Below are positions 1-8,850 of a stretch of 64,000 bases of DNA, one piece after another. A program made the position numbers and the translations under genes. The notes under the pieces are model-generated. The model worked only from the letters and a program-made list of their open reading frames with translations. It had not been told where the DNA came from and searched no databases. Each line of letters begins with the position of its first letter. The first letter of the stretch is position 1. Source of the DNA: Bradyrhizobium sp. 190 (GTDB taxonomy: Bacteria; Pseudomonadota; Alphaproteobacteria; Rhizobiales; Xanthobacteraceae); NCBI RefSeq assembly GCF_023073415.1, contig NZ_JADPJL010000047.1, forward strand, positions 300,926 to 364,925, in the 5' to 3' direction.

Positions 1-1751
1 TGCGGAGGAACGGGATCGGCCGCTGCGTCGAAATCCAGGCAGTACCTGCCGACATCAGCGCGAGCGCGATCGTCAGCCAGCCTTTTTCCAGCGCAAAGGT
101 CAGCGCCAGCGCCAGCGCTGCCAGCGTGCCGGTCGCAAACAGCGCGATCGAGGCCTGTAGTCCCGGTCGGTCATCGCGTTTGCTGAGGATCTCGGTCGCG
201 GCGGCATAGGCCGCAGCCAGCACGACCGCGAGAATCGCAAACGGGATCGAGCGGTCGAGATGCGCGATGCGGGCATAGAGCGCGACCAGCAGCGCCAGCG
301 GCGTGAAGACGGCCGAGGCCGACCAGATCACCGGTATGACCGGCCCCGCGAAGCGGCCCTGAGCGAGGAATCCCGCCACGCCAAAGCCTGCAGCGAAGAT
401 CGCGGCCGATATCAGGTGCAGCGACACCGATCCGTCGGTGGCGTTCGGCCCGATGTCTGACAACGGGCCGCCGGGCAGCACCAGCATGTCGGGATTGGCG
501 CGAACGGCCCATTCGGCGAATACGACAAAGACCAATGCAGCGGCGGCCCCGACCGCACCGGCGGCGGCATCGCTGCGCCAGGCGACCAGGAGACTGCCGG
601 CCACCAGCAGGCCAAACACAATCATCGCGGTGTCGGCATGAAAACCGTTCAGCACGATCAAGGTTGCGCCGAACAGATAGGCGGCGAGCGAGCCGGATGA
701 GATCGGCTCGACCTGCCCCTCGTCGGCGGGCGGGCCGAACATGAATCCGCACACCACGAGCAATGCGGCGAGAATGAAGCCGGCGAGCACGTGGAACGCA
801 TGCGGACCGACCATCGACGGACCGCATTGCAGGCAAGGGAACGTCCAGAGCAGCGCGAACGCGATCGTGGTGACCGCGAGCCAGCGCCACAGCCTCACGC
901 GCGCAAGGCCGAAAGCGGCTGCGGTGACGATCGCGAGATAGATGTAGAGCGCCCAGAAGTCCGGCTTGCCGGATGAAACCAGGACTGGCGTGACAAAGGC
1001 GCCGACAACGCCGAGACCGGCGAGCGCCGGCCCATGCAGCAGCGCCGCGGCCAGCGTGCCCAGCGCCACCAGTCCCAGCAGGATGAACGCGGTGGCCGGC
1101 ACCAGGAAGCCGTACAGCGCATAGGCCGCATACACCGTCGCGAACGCCACTGCCGTTCCGGCGGCCGTCAGGATAGCCGGGATATTGGCGATCGGCAGCG
1201 CTGCGATGGAAGACACGCTCTCCTTGCGGCGGGTCCATTCGCCGGCCAGCAGCAGGGCCAGCGCGAACAGGCCGCCCAGCATCGTGCGGACCTCTGGCCC
1301 CAGCAGGCCGGCCTCGATCGAATAGCGCACCATGAAGAATCCGCCGAGCGCCAGCGTCAGCCCGCCGATCCACACCACCCAGCGCGTGCCGACGGTTTCC
1401 TCGAAGCCGCGGTCGGGCTGAGGCAGCGGCGGCGGTGGTGGCGGCGGCGCGCCGGCAGCTTGCTCTGCAGCCTCAGGCGTTGCGGCAGGCGCAATGGATT
1501 CCGTATCCGGAATGATTGGCGGCGGCTCCGGTGCGACCCCGGATGAAGCCGACGGTCGACTCTGCTCGAACTCCTGCAACGGTGGTAGCGGCGGAGGCAC
1601 GGCGGTGGTAGCGGCGGCCGCCGCCAGTTTCTCCATCAAATCCAGCCGCTCGCGCAGCTCGGCAACCTGGTTAATGGCCTTTCGCGCGAAGATCAGGGCG
1701 ACGATCGCGATCGCGATCGGCGCGAAGAAAACGAAGGGTTCGTCGAACATG
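1..1751 (-). CDS. DUF2339 family polytopic membrane protein (3' end outside window)
   Basis: The frame opens with MFDEPFVFFAPIAIAIVALI at an ATG on the minus strand and stays open to the window edge, so the C-terminus is missing. After one N-terminal membrane segment comes a heptad-like stretch (about 25-45), a long Ala/Pro-rich linker with a run of seven prolines, and then RWVVWIGGLTLALGGFFMVR, which starts the DUF2339 block of back-to-back hydrophobic helices. DUF2339 proteins are large inner-membrane proteins of unknown function. The long reverse-complement and shifted frames across this stretch are composition artefacts of GC-rich coding DNA. No partner gene is visible. The family call is good; the function is unknown. 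Confidence 0.85.
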
Positions 1752-1925
1752 GAGCCTCCAGGCGGACGCGTCAGACCGTTAACCGGCCACGTCGGCAGCC
1801 CGGTTGCAATCCTGTGTGCGCCTTTGTCCGCTAAAAGTTCAAATCAAGCCCGTGAGGCAATGTCGCACGCTTCGCAGCAAAGGATATGGCATTTTCGTGC
1901 CATATCCCTCAGGAGCGCACAGGTT

Positions 1926-2432
1926 CTATTCCAGATCGAGCTGGAATGGCCGGCCTTCGACCGTCATGCTGCCGAGGCCCATTTCGTCCAGCGCGCGCAG
2001 CATCCGGCCCTCGCGCCCCAGCGCCTTGTCGGCGAGGCTGACGATCAGCCGGTTGGGAGAGGCGATCGGCGAGCGGGCGCGAATTTGCCGGGCGATCTCG
2101 ATCTCGTTGCGGTGCGGATTGAGCATGCAGGCGGCGGCAAAGGCGCTCGCGGTCGAGCGGCTGATGCCGGCATAGCAATGCACCACCATCGGCGCGCTGC
2201 GATCCCAGCCACGGACGAAATTCAGCACCCTTTCGATATGAAGATCCGACGGTGCCACAAAGCCATCCATCTGCTCGGTGATGTCGTCCATCGAAACCCG
2301 CAGATGGTTGGCCTCCAGCACCGAAGCCGGCCGCAGCACCTGATCGACATTGGCCATCACGGTGAGAATGTGGCTGGCGCCGGTGGCTCTTACGGTCTCG
2401 GGAAGGGCGGCAAGCGAACAGATGTGAAGCAT
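1926..2432 (-). CDS. Tyrosine phosphatase family protein
   Basis: This 168-residue protein carries the cysteine-phosphatase P-loop HCYAGISRS at residues 85-93 (HCx5R plus S), preceded by a beta strand and followed by a helix as in the dual-specificity/tyrosine phosphatase fold. It is short, and I see no membrane segment or second domain. I chose the ATG that gives MLHICSLAALP; the longer frame needs a TTG start 15 codons upstream and has no better ribosome site. The substrate cannot be inferred. The neighbours (DUF2339 gene downstream, HD hydrolase upstream on the same strand with a 92-base gap) give no functional hint. Confidence 0.85.
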   Translation of the reverse strand: MLHICSLAALPETVRATGASHILTVMANVDQVLRPASVLEANHLRVSMDDITEQMDGFVAPSDLHIERVLNFVRGWDRSAPMVVHCYAGISRSTASAFAAACMLNPHRNEIEIARQIRARSPIASPNRLIVSLADKALGREGRMLRALDEMGLGSMTVEGRPFQLDLE

Positions 2433-2524
2433 GGCGATCCTGCGAAGCGTTCCCTGGAAGGTCCTGTTTTGTCGCAATTATAGGCCCGCGAGTGGGGCGG
2501 TGAAAGCGGGTTTGCGCCGGCCGT

Positions 2525-3136
2525 TCAACCGAGCAGCAGCTTGAATCGCGCCAAAAACTGCTTCTCGGCCCGGGCTGCGGTCCACGGTGTCAGATAATCG
2601 CGCACTGTGGCCTCGGTTAGGCCGGGGTCCCTGCCGAACAGGCGTTTCGCCTCGGCCTGTGAAAATCCTGCCAGATGGGTGGCTTCGAGATAGGCCGCGC
2701 CGCGATCGGCCGCCTTGATGGTCTTGGTGATTTCGTCCGCCAGAACCGGCGGCAAACCAAAGCGAATATGGATTGCCGCGAGCAGGCGCTTCTCCACCAC
2801 CTTGTAGTCGCCGCCCAGCACCGCCTTGAACGGCGAGATCATGTCGCCGATGACATATTCCGGCGCGTCGTGCAGCAGCGCTGCAATCCGGAAGCGCACG
2901 TCGACGCGCGGCATCTGCTCGCGCATGACGGTTTCCACCAAGAGCGTGTGCTGCGCCACCGAGAAGATGTGCGCACCGCTGGTCTGCCCGTTCCAGCGCG
3001 CGACGCGCGCCAGGCCATGAGCAATGTCGGCGATCTCGATATCGAGCGGAGAGGGGTCGAGCAGGTCGAGCCGCCGCCCCGACAGCATCCGCTGCCAGGC
3101 GCGGTCGGCGACATGGTACGATTTTGGCGTCGTCAT
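2525..3136 (-). CDS. HD domain phosphohydrolase (YfbR-like)
   Basis: A 203-residue protein with the HD-superfamily metal ligands: His in the block HIFSVAQHT, the His-Asp pair in LLHDAPEYVIGDMISPFK, and a later Asp in AADRGAAYLEA. Length and the LLHDAPEY block resemble YfbR-type 5'-deoxynucleotidases and related HD phosphohydrolases, but the substrate is not provable from sequence. The ATG at 3136 overlaps the stop of the preceding glycosylase gene by an ATGA, so the two are probably translationally coupled. A longer open frame reaching upstream to 3592 is only the out-of-frame shadow of that gene. Confidence 0.85.
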   Translation of the reverse strand: MTTPKSYHVADRAWQRMLSGRRLDLLDPSPLDIEIADIAHGLARVARWNGQTSGAHIFSVAQHTLLVETVMREQMPRVDVRFRIAALLHDAPEYVIGDMISPFKAVLGGDYKVVEKRLLAAIHIRFGLPPVLADEITKTIKAADRGAAYLEATHLAGFSQAEAKRLFGRDPGLTEATVRDYLTPWTAARAEKQFLARFKLLLG

Positions 3137-3759
3137 TTGGCTTTGAGGCGGGGCTTGCGAAGTTTGCCGCTGCAGTTCTCGTGGCAGAAGCAGGTGACCA
3201 GGTGGTCGTTGACCATGCCGGTCGCCTGCATGAAAGCGTAGACGATGGTCGGGCCGACGAATTTGAAGCCGCGTGCGCCGAGCTCCTTTGAAATCTTGAC
3301 CGAGACCGGCGTCGAGGCCGGTACGCTGGCGGTGGTCTTGAACTGGTTCACGACAGGCTTGCCGTCGACGAAGTCCCACAGGAAATTGGAGAAGCCGGCG
3401 CCTTCCTCCATGATCGTCAGATAGGCCTTGGCGCTGTTGACGGCGCCTTCGATCTTGGCGCGGTTGCGCACGATGCCGGCATCGTTCATCAGAGCGTGGA
3501 TCTTCTTGTCGCTGTAGCGCGCGATCTTTTCCGGCTGGAAATCGTCGAACGCTTTGCGGAAGTTTTCGCGCTTGCGCAAAATCGTGATCCACGACAGTCC
3601 GGCCTGGAAGCCGTCGAGGATCAGCTTTTCATAGAGCGCCCGGTCGTCGTACTCAGGCACGCCCCATTCGGTGTCGTGATAGGCCATGTAGAACGGATCT
3701 TCGCCGGGCCATGGGCACCGTGTTTTGCCGTCGGCGTGCAGGCGCGCAGATTTGCTCAT
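3133..3759 (-). CDS. tag: DNA-3-methyladenine glycosylase I
   Basis: A 208-residue Tag-family base-excision enzyme, expected to remove 3-methyladenine from alkylated DNA. The start MSKSARLHADGKTRCPWPGE, the HDTEWGVP block around residues 28-35, the ILDGFQAGLSWITILRKRE block and the C-terminal HLVTCFCHE segment match the family, whose zinc site uses an N-terminal Cys/His pair and a C-terminal His/Cys pair. It sits between ygfZ and the HD hydrolase gene, with 4-base ATGA-type overlaps on both sides. The three genes therefore form one tightly packed transcription unit reading away from the dihydroorotase gene. Confidence 0.95.
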   Translation of the reverse strand: MSKSARLHADGKTRCPWPGEDPFYMAYHDTEWGVPEYDDRALYEKLILDGFQAGLSWITILRKRENFRKAFDDFQPEKIARYSDKKIHALMNDAGIVRNRAKIEGAVNSAKAYLTIMEEGAGFSNFLWDFVDGKPVVNQFKTTASVPASTPVSVKISKELGARGFKFVGPTIVYAFMQATGMVNDHLVTCFCHENCSGKLRKPRLKAK

Positions 3760-4637
3760 GCGACGGTCTGTTTCGGTGGGGTGCGAACGTCGTTCGGGTC
3801 GGTCAGCCGGATCGCAAGGCCGCCGGCCGTCAACGCAAGCCCCGCATCGAGCGCGTCCGCAACGCGGTCGATCCGAACCAGCGCGAGGCCGTGGCCGCCG
3901 GCGGTCGATCCCATGGTGCCGACCTGCTTGTCGCCGCCGAGAACGGCGACGCCGGTCTCCGGCGAAAAGTCCTCGAGCGTGATGCGCACGATCCGCGTGC
4001 GCGCGGTGCCGCGGTGCTGCATCCGCGACACCACTTCCTGGCCGACATAGCAGCCCTTGTCGAAATCGACGCCGTGCAGGCGGTCCATGTTGGTCTCGTG
4101 CGGAAACGCGTCGCTGTACATGAAATCGAGTCCGCCGCGCGGGACGCCCGAGGCGATGCGATGGGCCTCATAGGCGTCGCTGTCCACGAGATCGGCGCCA
4201 ATCAGATCGGCCACCTTCTGCTTGAGATCTTCGGGCACGAGAATGCGCCAGCCCAGCGCCTCGAGCCGCGGATCGGCAAAAGCCAGATCGGGTTTCACGG
4301 CCGGCTCGCCGTCCCATACCGCCAGCACGCCCAAGCTGTCGGAGATGTTCTCGACCGCGACCTTGGCGCGCAGCTTGTAGAAGCCGAGCTTGTCGGCGAG
4401 GTTCTGTGCCAGCGCGCGGGGCGCATCGATCAGGAAGGCTCCGCCATGGCCGGCCGGGGCTTCGGTGATCAGGAAGTCGAACGTGATCTTGCCCTGCGGC
4501 GTCAAGAGCGCGCCGAACCGGCCAAGGCCGGGCTGCAGCAGCGTGACATCTGTGGTGACGAGGCCATTGAGGAAGTCGCGGGCATCCTCGCCGCTGACCT
4601 TGACCACGCCCCGGTCCGGAAGAAACGCTGCTTTCAT
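3756..4637 (-). CDS. ygfZ: Folate-binding protein YgfZ
   Basis: A 293-residue GcvT-like protein with the YgfZ signature KGCYVGQE at residues 194-201, which contains the cysteine conserved in the family. Members bind tetrahydrofolate and help assemble or repair iron-sulfur enzymes such as MiaB; they are not glycine-cleavage T-proteins. The start MKAAFLPDRGVVKVSGEDA leads straight into the N-terminal GcvT-type domain. It is the first gene of a three-gene unit with tag and the HD hydrolase, and is divergent from the dihydroorotase gene across 151 bases. Confidence 0.92.
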   Translation of the reverse strand: MKAAFLPDRGVVKVSGEDARDFLNGLVTTDVTLLQPGLGRFGALLTPQGKITFDFLITEAPAGHGGAFLIDAPRALAQNLADKLGFYKLRAKVAVENISDSLGVLAVWDGEPAVKPDLAFADPRLEALGWRILVPEDLKQKVADLIGADLVDSDAYEAHRIASGVPRGGLDFMYSDAFPHETNMDRLHGVDFDKGCYVGQEVVSRMQHRGTARTRIVRITLEDFSPETGVAVLGGDKQVGTMGSTAGGHGLALVRIDRVADALDAGLALTAGGLAIRLTDPNDVRTPPKQTVA

Positions 4638-4788
4638 AAGCTAAATCAGCCTCTTTTGACGTGCTTTTTGAAGTTCCTGGGGAAACGCAGGTGGCGGATA
4701 TCCCATCCGAAGTTAAGGCGCTAAGGTGCCGCCAACAAGGCCCGCGCGATAGCCTTAAAGCGGGCGTCCAGGGACCTTTGAAGCTCCG

Positions 4789-6123
4789 ATGAATCAACGA
4801 TTTGACACCATTCTAAAATCCGGCACCGTGGTCAATCAGGACGGTGAGGGCATCCGCGACATCGGCATTTCCAATGGCCGGATCGCCGCGATCGATGGGC
4901 TGGGACAGGCCTCTGCCGGCGAGACGATCGACTGCAAGGGCCTGCACATCCTGCCCGGCGTGATGGACACGCAGGTCCATTTCCGCGAGCCTGGCCAGAC
5001 GCATAAGGAGGATCTTGAAACTGGATCGCGCAGTGCCGTGATGGGTGGGGTGACGGCGGTATTCGAAATGCCGAACACCGATCCTCTGACCGTCACGGAA
5101 GCCAACTTCACCGACAAGGTGAAGCGCGGCCGTCACCGCATGCATTGCGACTTCGCTTTCTTCATCGGGGGCACCCGCGAGAATGTTCAGGATTTACCTG
5201 AACTCGAACGCGCGCCGGGCTGCGCCGGCGTCAAAGTGTTCATCGGCTCCTCCACCGGCGCGCTGCTGGTCGAGGATGATGAAAGCCTGCGACGAATTTT
5301 TCAGGTGATCCGCCGCCGCGCCGCGTTCCACGCCGAGGACGAATATCGCCTCAACGAGCGCAAGCCGCTGCGTATCGAGGGCGACCCGCGCTCCCATCCG
5401 GTATGGCGCGACGAGACCGCGGCGCTGATGGCGACCCAGCGGCTGGTCGGTCTCGCGCGCGAAACGGGAAAACGCATCCATGTGCTGCACATCTCGACCA
5501 AGCAGGAGATCGAGTATCTGCGCGATCATAAGGACGTCGCATCCTGTGAGGCGACGCCGCATCACCTCACCATGGCCGCGCCCGAATGCTACGAGCGGCT
5601 CGGCACCCGCGCGCAGATGAACCCGCCGGTGCGCTCGGCCGATCACCGTGAAGGCATCTGGCGCGGCATCGAGCAGGGCATCATCGACGTGCTCGGCTCC
5701 GACCATGCGCCGCATACGCTGGAGGAAAAGGCCAAGACTTATCCGGCTTCACCCTCGGGCATGACCGGGGTGCAGACGTTGGTGCCGCTGATGCTCGATC
5801 ACGTCAACGCCGGGCGGCTGTCGCTGGCGCGCTTCGTTGATCTCACCAGCGCCGGCCCCGCACGCCTCTTCAACATCGCCTGCAAGGGCCGAATCGCCGC
5901 GGGCTATGACGCCGACTTCACCATCGTCGATCTGAAGCGCACGGAGACGATCACCAACAAATGGGTGGCTTCGCGCGCCGGCTGGACACCCTATGACGGC
6001 GTGCGTGTCACCGGCTGGCCGGTTGGCACATTCGTGCGCGGCAAGCGCGTGATGTGGCAGGGTGAGGTGACGACGCCGTCGACAGGCGAGCCGGTGCAGT
6101 TTCTGGAGACGTTGAAGGCGTAG
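4789..6123 (+). CDS. pyrC: Dihydroorotase family amidohydrolase
   Basis: A 444-residue cyclic amidohydrolase matching bacterial class I-type dihydroorotases: DTQVHFREPG near residues 60-69, MPNTDP at 94-99, GVKVFIGSS with Lys149, HAEDE with His181, HVLHIST with His231/His234, and GSDHAPH with Asp305. Dihydroorotase interconverts carbamoyl-aspartate and dihydroorotate in pyrimidine synthesis. The first histidine of the usual HxH metal pair is glutamine here (Gln62), and the gene is not beside pyrB or plsY. It may be a second or functionally altered copy. Transcription diverges from ygfZ. Confidence 0.85.
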   Translation: MNQRFDTILKSGTVVNQDGEGIRDIGISNGRIAAIDGLGQASAGETIDCKGLHILPGVMDTQVHFREPGQTHKEDLETGSRSAVMGGVTAVFEMPNTDPLTVTEANFTDKVKRGRHRMHCDFAFFIGGTRENVQDLPELERAPGCAGVKVFIGSSTGALLVEDDESLRRIFQVIRRRAAFHAEDEYRLNERKPLRIEGDPRSHPVWRDETAALMATQRLVGLARETGKRIHVLHISTKQEIEYLRDHKDVASCEATPHHLTMAAPECYERLGTRAQMNPPVRSADHREGIWRGIEQGIIDVLGSDHAPHTLEEKAKTYPASPSGMTGVQTLVPLMLDHVNAGRLSLARFVDLTSAGPARLFNIACKGRIAAGYDADFTIVDLKRTETITNKWVASRAGWTPYDGVRVTGWPVGTFVRGKRVMWQGEVTTPSTGEPVQFLETLKA

Positions 6124-6150
6124 GGCAGAGTGTTGCTCCAAAAAACAACT

Positions 6151-6244
6151 GTCGTCGCCCGGCTTGACCGGGCGATCCAGTATTCCAGAGACGTTTGTAT
6201 TCTATTGAGAAGCCGCGGCGTACTGGGCCTTCGCGGGTGACGAC
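6151..6244. repeat. Palindromic intergenic repeat, type A
   Basis: A 94-base element bounded by gtcgtc and gacgac, with an internal hairpin cgcccggcttgaccgggcg and a second half containing ccgcggcgtactgggcc. Its layout matches the short palindromic elements scattered between Bradyrhizobium and Rhodopseudomonas genes (recognised from memory, not searched). It fills most of the gap between the dihydroorotase gene and the next gene. Confidence 0.65.
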
Positions 6245-6257
6245 ATTGGAACTGCAA

Positions 6258-6524
6258 CTACTGCTTCGCAAGCTTCAGCGAAAACTCGCCATTGCGGACG
6301 CGGGCAGGAACGCCCTCCACGAACTTTGCCACCGCATCCTCGCCGTAGGTCGAGACCAGTTCGGCCAGCGCCGTGAACAGGCTTGCCTGTGCAAGGCAGT
6401 CGCCATCGACACCCTCGTGCCGCGCTTCCGCCCAGGCTTCGTTCAGGTAGCTCAGGGCAGTCTGCTTCTGCTCGAGGTCGGGAAGCGGGTCGCGGGCGAT
6501 CGAGAAGGAGGCTGGGCGGCTCAT
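6258..6524 (-). CDS. Conserved small hypothetical protein
   Basis: An 88-residue soluble protein starting MSRPASFSIARDPLPDLEQK and ending GEFSLKLAKQ. It is predicted mostly helical, with no signal peptide or recognisable catalytic motif. I took the internal ATG at 6524; the longer frame begins at an upstream ATG 14 codons earlier with a composition unlike the rest. It follows the HAD phosphatase gene on the same strand after about 150 bases. I do not recognise the family; codon use and amino-acid composition look like a real gene. Confidence 0.65.
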   Translation of the reverse strand: MSRPASFSIARDPLPDLEQKQTALSYLNEAWAEARHEGVDGDCLAQASLFTALAELVSTYGEDAVAKFVEGVPARVRNGEFSLKLAKQ

Positions 6525-6676
6525 GAAGCTCAACGAAATCTGCGCGCGAACCAGGGCGGAACGCATCCTAACGCGACAAGCAGTAGCACGCGCGGCGGGC
6601 GCGCCTAGGCCACATCTTTAGGAAAGGTTAACGGCGCTGCTCGAATTTCAGGCGGCGACAAAAGTTCCCGCGCGTT

Positions 6677-7312
6677 TCACGGAATGCAGCCGAGGATCGC
6701 GCCCGGAGTCGCGCAAACATGCTGCGCGCCGGCCTCCAGCAATTCGTCCCGGCTGCCGTAGCCGTACAACACGCCGATGCCCTTCATGCCGTTGTTTTTC
6801 GCACCGACCATGTCGTGGCTGCGGTCGCCGATCATCAGGGTTTTGGCCGGATCGACGGAGGCTTGCTTCAGCGCGTATTCCAGCAGATCCGACTTTTCCA
6901 CGCGGGTGCCGTCGAGCTCGGCACCGAACACGCGCTCGAAATGATGGCGCAGGCCGAAATGGTCGATAATGCGGTCGGCGAATACGTGCGCCTTGCTTGT
7001 GGCGACGAACAGCCGGTGGCCCGATGCGCATAGCGACGTCAGCACCTCGCTGATGCCGTCGTAAACGCGGTTCTCATAGAGGCCGACGTCGGAAAATCGC
7101 TCACGGTAGAGCGCCACCGCGCGATCGGCTGGGTGATCGCCGAGCAATCTCACAAAGCTCGTGCGCAGTGGCGGACCGATGCACCAGGTCAGTTCGTCCT
7201 CGGTCGGGATCGTGGGATGATCGAGCCCTTGCAGCGCGTACTGGATCGAACGGGTGATGCCCGGCTTGGGGTCGGTCAGCGTTCCGTCAAGGTCGAAGAA
7301 AATCGCGTCCAT
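6677..7312 (-). CDS. HAD hydrolase, phosphoglycolate phosphatase-like
   Basis: A 211-residue HAD subfamily IA protein. Motif I is FFDLDGTLTD at residues 5-14, with the nucleophile Asp followed by the acid Asp. Motif II is the Ser/Thr in VATSKAH, a downstream Lys is present, and motif IV is MIGDRSHDMVGAKNNG. A helical cap domain lies between motifs I and II. Close family members hydrolyse phosphoglycolate or small phosphosugars; the precise substrate is not defined by these motifs. It starts 6 bases after the TIGR02301 stop, so the two are likely cotranscribed. Confidence 0.88.
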   Translation of the reverse strand: MDAIFFDLDGTLTDPKPGITRSIQYALQGLDHPTIPTEDELTWCIGPPLRTSFVRLLGDHPADRAVALYRERFSDVGLYENRVYDGISEVLTSLCASGHRLFVATSKAHVFADRIIDHFGLRHHFERVFGAELDGTRVEKSDLLEYALKQASVDPAKTLMIGDRSHDMVGAKNNGMKGIGVLYGYGSRDELLEAGAQHVCATPGAILGCIP

Positions 7313-7318
7313 GGTTGC

Positions 7319-7696
7319 CTAGTTCGCGTAGCGCGCGGTCAGATCGCGCGAGATCTTTGAGCCTTCCTCGATATACCTGCGGATCGCGACGGTGGCTGCG
7401 GGCGTGCAGGTCCGGTAGGTCTGCTGGAAGCCATTATAGCCGCGGTTGAAGCCCGCGATCATGCGGGCGCGGCGGTCGCCGGAGGGGGTTTCGGCGTCGA
7501 TCAGCGCCTGCATTTCGTTGCGCCATTTCGCCCCTTCATTGGAGCCGCAAATGCCCCGGAGATAGTGCAGGGTGCCGAGAATCTCGGCCAGCCGCTGCAG
7601 GTCGCCGTCAAACGGCGCGGCGGCATCCTGGGCCCGTGCGGGGGCCAGATGGCAGGCCGAAATGAGGATGAGGGCGGCGAGGGCGTGCTTGAGCAT
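7319..7696 (-). CDS. TIGR02301 family exported protein
   Basis: A 125-residue exported protein. Residues 1-22 form a signal peptide with a hydrophobic core and a probable ARA cleavage site before QDAAAP. The mature part has the pattern LAEILGTLHYLRGICGSN, then a second cysteine near YRTC, typical of TIGR02301, a family of unknown function in Rhizobiales. I chose the ATG at 7696 because it places the signal sequence at the N-terminus; an upstream start adds eight residues before it. The gene lies between a Nudix gene and the HAD phosphatase gene on one strand. Confidence 0.82.
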   Translation of the reverse strand: MLKHALAALILISACHLAPARAQDAAAPFDGDLQRLAEILGTLHYLRGICGSNEGAKWRNEMQALIDAETPSGDRRARMIAGFNRGYNGFQQTYRTCTPAATVAIRRYIEEGSKISRDLTARYAN

Positions 7697-7759
7697 TTGA
7701 GGGCCGATATGCCCCCTCAATACGCCGGAGGCAAGGTGTGAGGCCCCTGGAATGGCCGC

Positions 7760-8179
7760 CTAGACCAGCTTCCGGGCGGCCTCGATCACCTCCAGGAGGC
7801 CGCCGGTCACCTTGAGATCGCCGAGCCCATCCGGCGCCAGCCATTTGAAATCGTCGTGCTCGTCATTCAGGACCGGCTCCCGGGCCGTCCAGCGCGCCGC
7901 GAACGACATGATCAAATAGTGCCCGCCGGCGCCGGCCCCGGGCAGCACCTCGCGCCAGCCGGCCAGGCCCAGAATCTCGATTCTTAAGCCCGTTTCCTCG
8001 TCCACCTCGCGATGAAGCGCGGTGTGCAGGGATTCGCCGAATTCGACCCGGCCGCCGGGGAACGAGTAAAAGCCCTTGCCTGGCGAGCGGGCGCGGCGGA
8101 CCAGCAGGACCTTGCCATCACGGAAGATCGCGCCGCTGACGGCGAGCTGGGGGCGGGTCGGCTGGACAGGGGAAGCCAA
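7760..8179 (-). CDS. Nudix hydrolase
   Basis: A 139-residue single-domain Nudix protein. The Nudix box reads GRVEFGESLHTALHREVDEE followed by TGL, with the REVDEE metal-binding core. Such small members hydrolyse nucleoside diphosphates linked to other moieties; none of the residues point to one substrate. The only in-frame start I can find is a TTG at 8179 without a clear ribosome site, so the first few residues (MASPVQPTRPQLAVSGAIF) are uncertain. It is the first gene of a minus-strand run with TIGR02301 and the HAD phosphatase. Confidence 0.87.
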   Translation of the reverse strand: MASPVQPTRPQLAVSGAIFRDGKVLLVRRARSPGKGFYSFPGGRVEFGESLHTALHREVDEETGLRIEILGLAGWREVLPGAGAGGHYLIMSFAARWTAREPVLNDEHDDFKWLAPDGLGDLKVTGGLLEVIEAARKLV

Positions 8180-8272
8180 GGGGAAATCCGGTACGCAGGG
8201 GAACTTGCTGTGATCATGCCCGATCGGTTCGCGCAGGTCTAATGCGGCTGATAGCAGCGAAGCGCGGGGCGG

Positions 8273-8806
8273 CTAGTTCGACATGACCGCTTCGACGTCG
8301 TTCTCGGCGTTGCCGTTGATGACGCCGCCGGCCAACGCCACCAGCGGCTTGACCCAGGCGGTGGCCTGCTCGGCCAGCGTCGAGCGGGTCTTGTCCTGCT
8401 GGGCCTCGCGCATCGCCTGGCCCACCGCGGTCAGGATCGAGGTCATGGTAGCGGTGAGATTATCGAAATTGGCACGGACCTTGGGGTCGGCGCATTCATA
8501 GGCCTCGATCGCGAGGTCGCGGGCCTTGAAGTTGGAGGCCCAGAAATGCTCGGCGTAGGACAGCGGGGTCCAGGTGAGGAAATCCTCCGCGCATTCCGGC
8601 ATGTCCGGGACCATTTCGAGCAACATGATGGCTTCGTTGAAATGATTCAGGTAGTCGGTGGCGAGCCCGGTGCGGGGATTGATGTTGGCCGCGCGCAACT
8701 GCTCCGCGCGCGCCTCGTCTATACGAGCCATCGTCGGTGGCGGCATCAAGCGATCGGATTGCACTTCTGTGGTGGCCGTGGAGATCATCTGTTCCACTGT
8801 TAACAT
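8273..8806 (-). CDS. Conserved hypothetical protein, divergent from SRAP gene
   Basis: A 177-residue protein with no signal peptide or membrane segment, apart from a mildly hydrophobic stretch VKPLVALAGGVINGNAEN near the C-terminus. The centre is acidic and helical (NHFNEAIMLLEMVPDMPECAED). I recognise no catalytic motif. Its start codon lies 44 bases from the start of the divergent SRAP gene, so the two share a very short regulatory region. A second ATG six codons in is an alternative start. Confidence 0.72.
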   Translation of the reverse strand: MLTVEQMISTATTEVQSDRLMPPPTMARIDEARAEQLRAANINPRTGLATDYLNHFNEAIMLLEMVPDMPECAEDFLTWTPLSYAEHFWASNFKARDLAIEAYECADPKVRANFDNLTATMTSILTAVGQAMREAQQDKTRSTLAEQATAWVKPLVALAGGVINGNAENDVEAVMSN

Positions 8807-8827
8807 CTGGGGTTAACACACGTTAAA
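8799..8827. promoter_or_regulatory. Triple GTTAA(C/A) motif in a short divergent intergenic region
   Basis: Within and next to the 44-base divergent gap lie gttaac (8799-8804), gttaac (8812-8817) and gttaaa (8822-8827), spaced 13 and 10 bases. The first overlaps the start of the hypothetical gene. Repeated hexamers in such a short divergent region could be operator half-sites. They do not match the alphaproteobacterial LexA pattern GTTC-N7-GTTC. Confidence 0.3.
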
Positions 8828-8850
8828 CAGAGGCTTATCTTGGTCAGATA

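Noticed and set aside
171..1373. A 400-codon minus-strand frame inside the DUF2339 gene
   Set aside because: It is Arg/Gly/Ala-rich with no domain, and another frame of the same strand encodes a clear membrane protein with conserved wording.
8760..8850. LexA box upstream of the SRAP gene
   Set aside because: The alphaproteobacterial pattern GTTC-N7-GTTC is not present; only repeated GTTAA motifs are.
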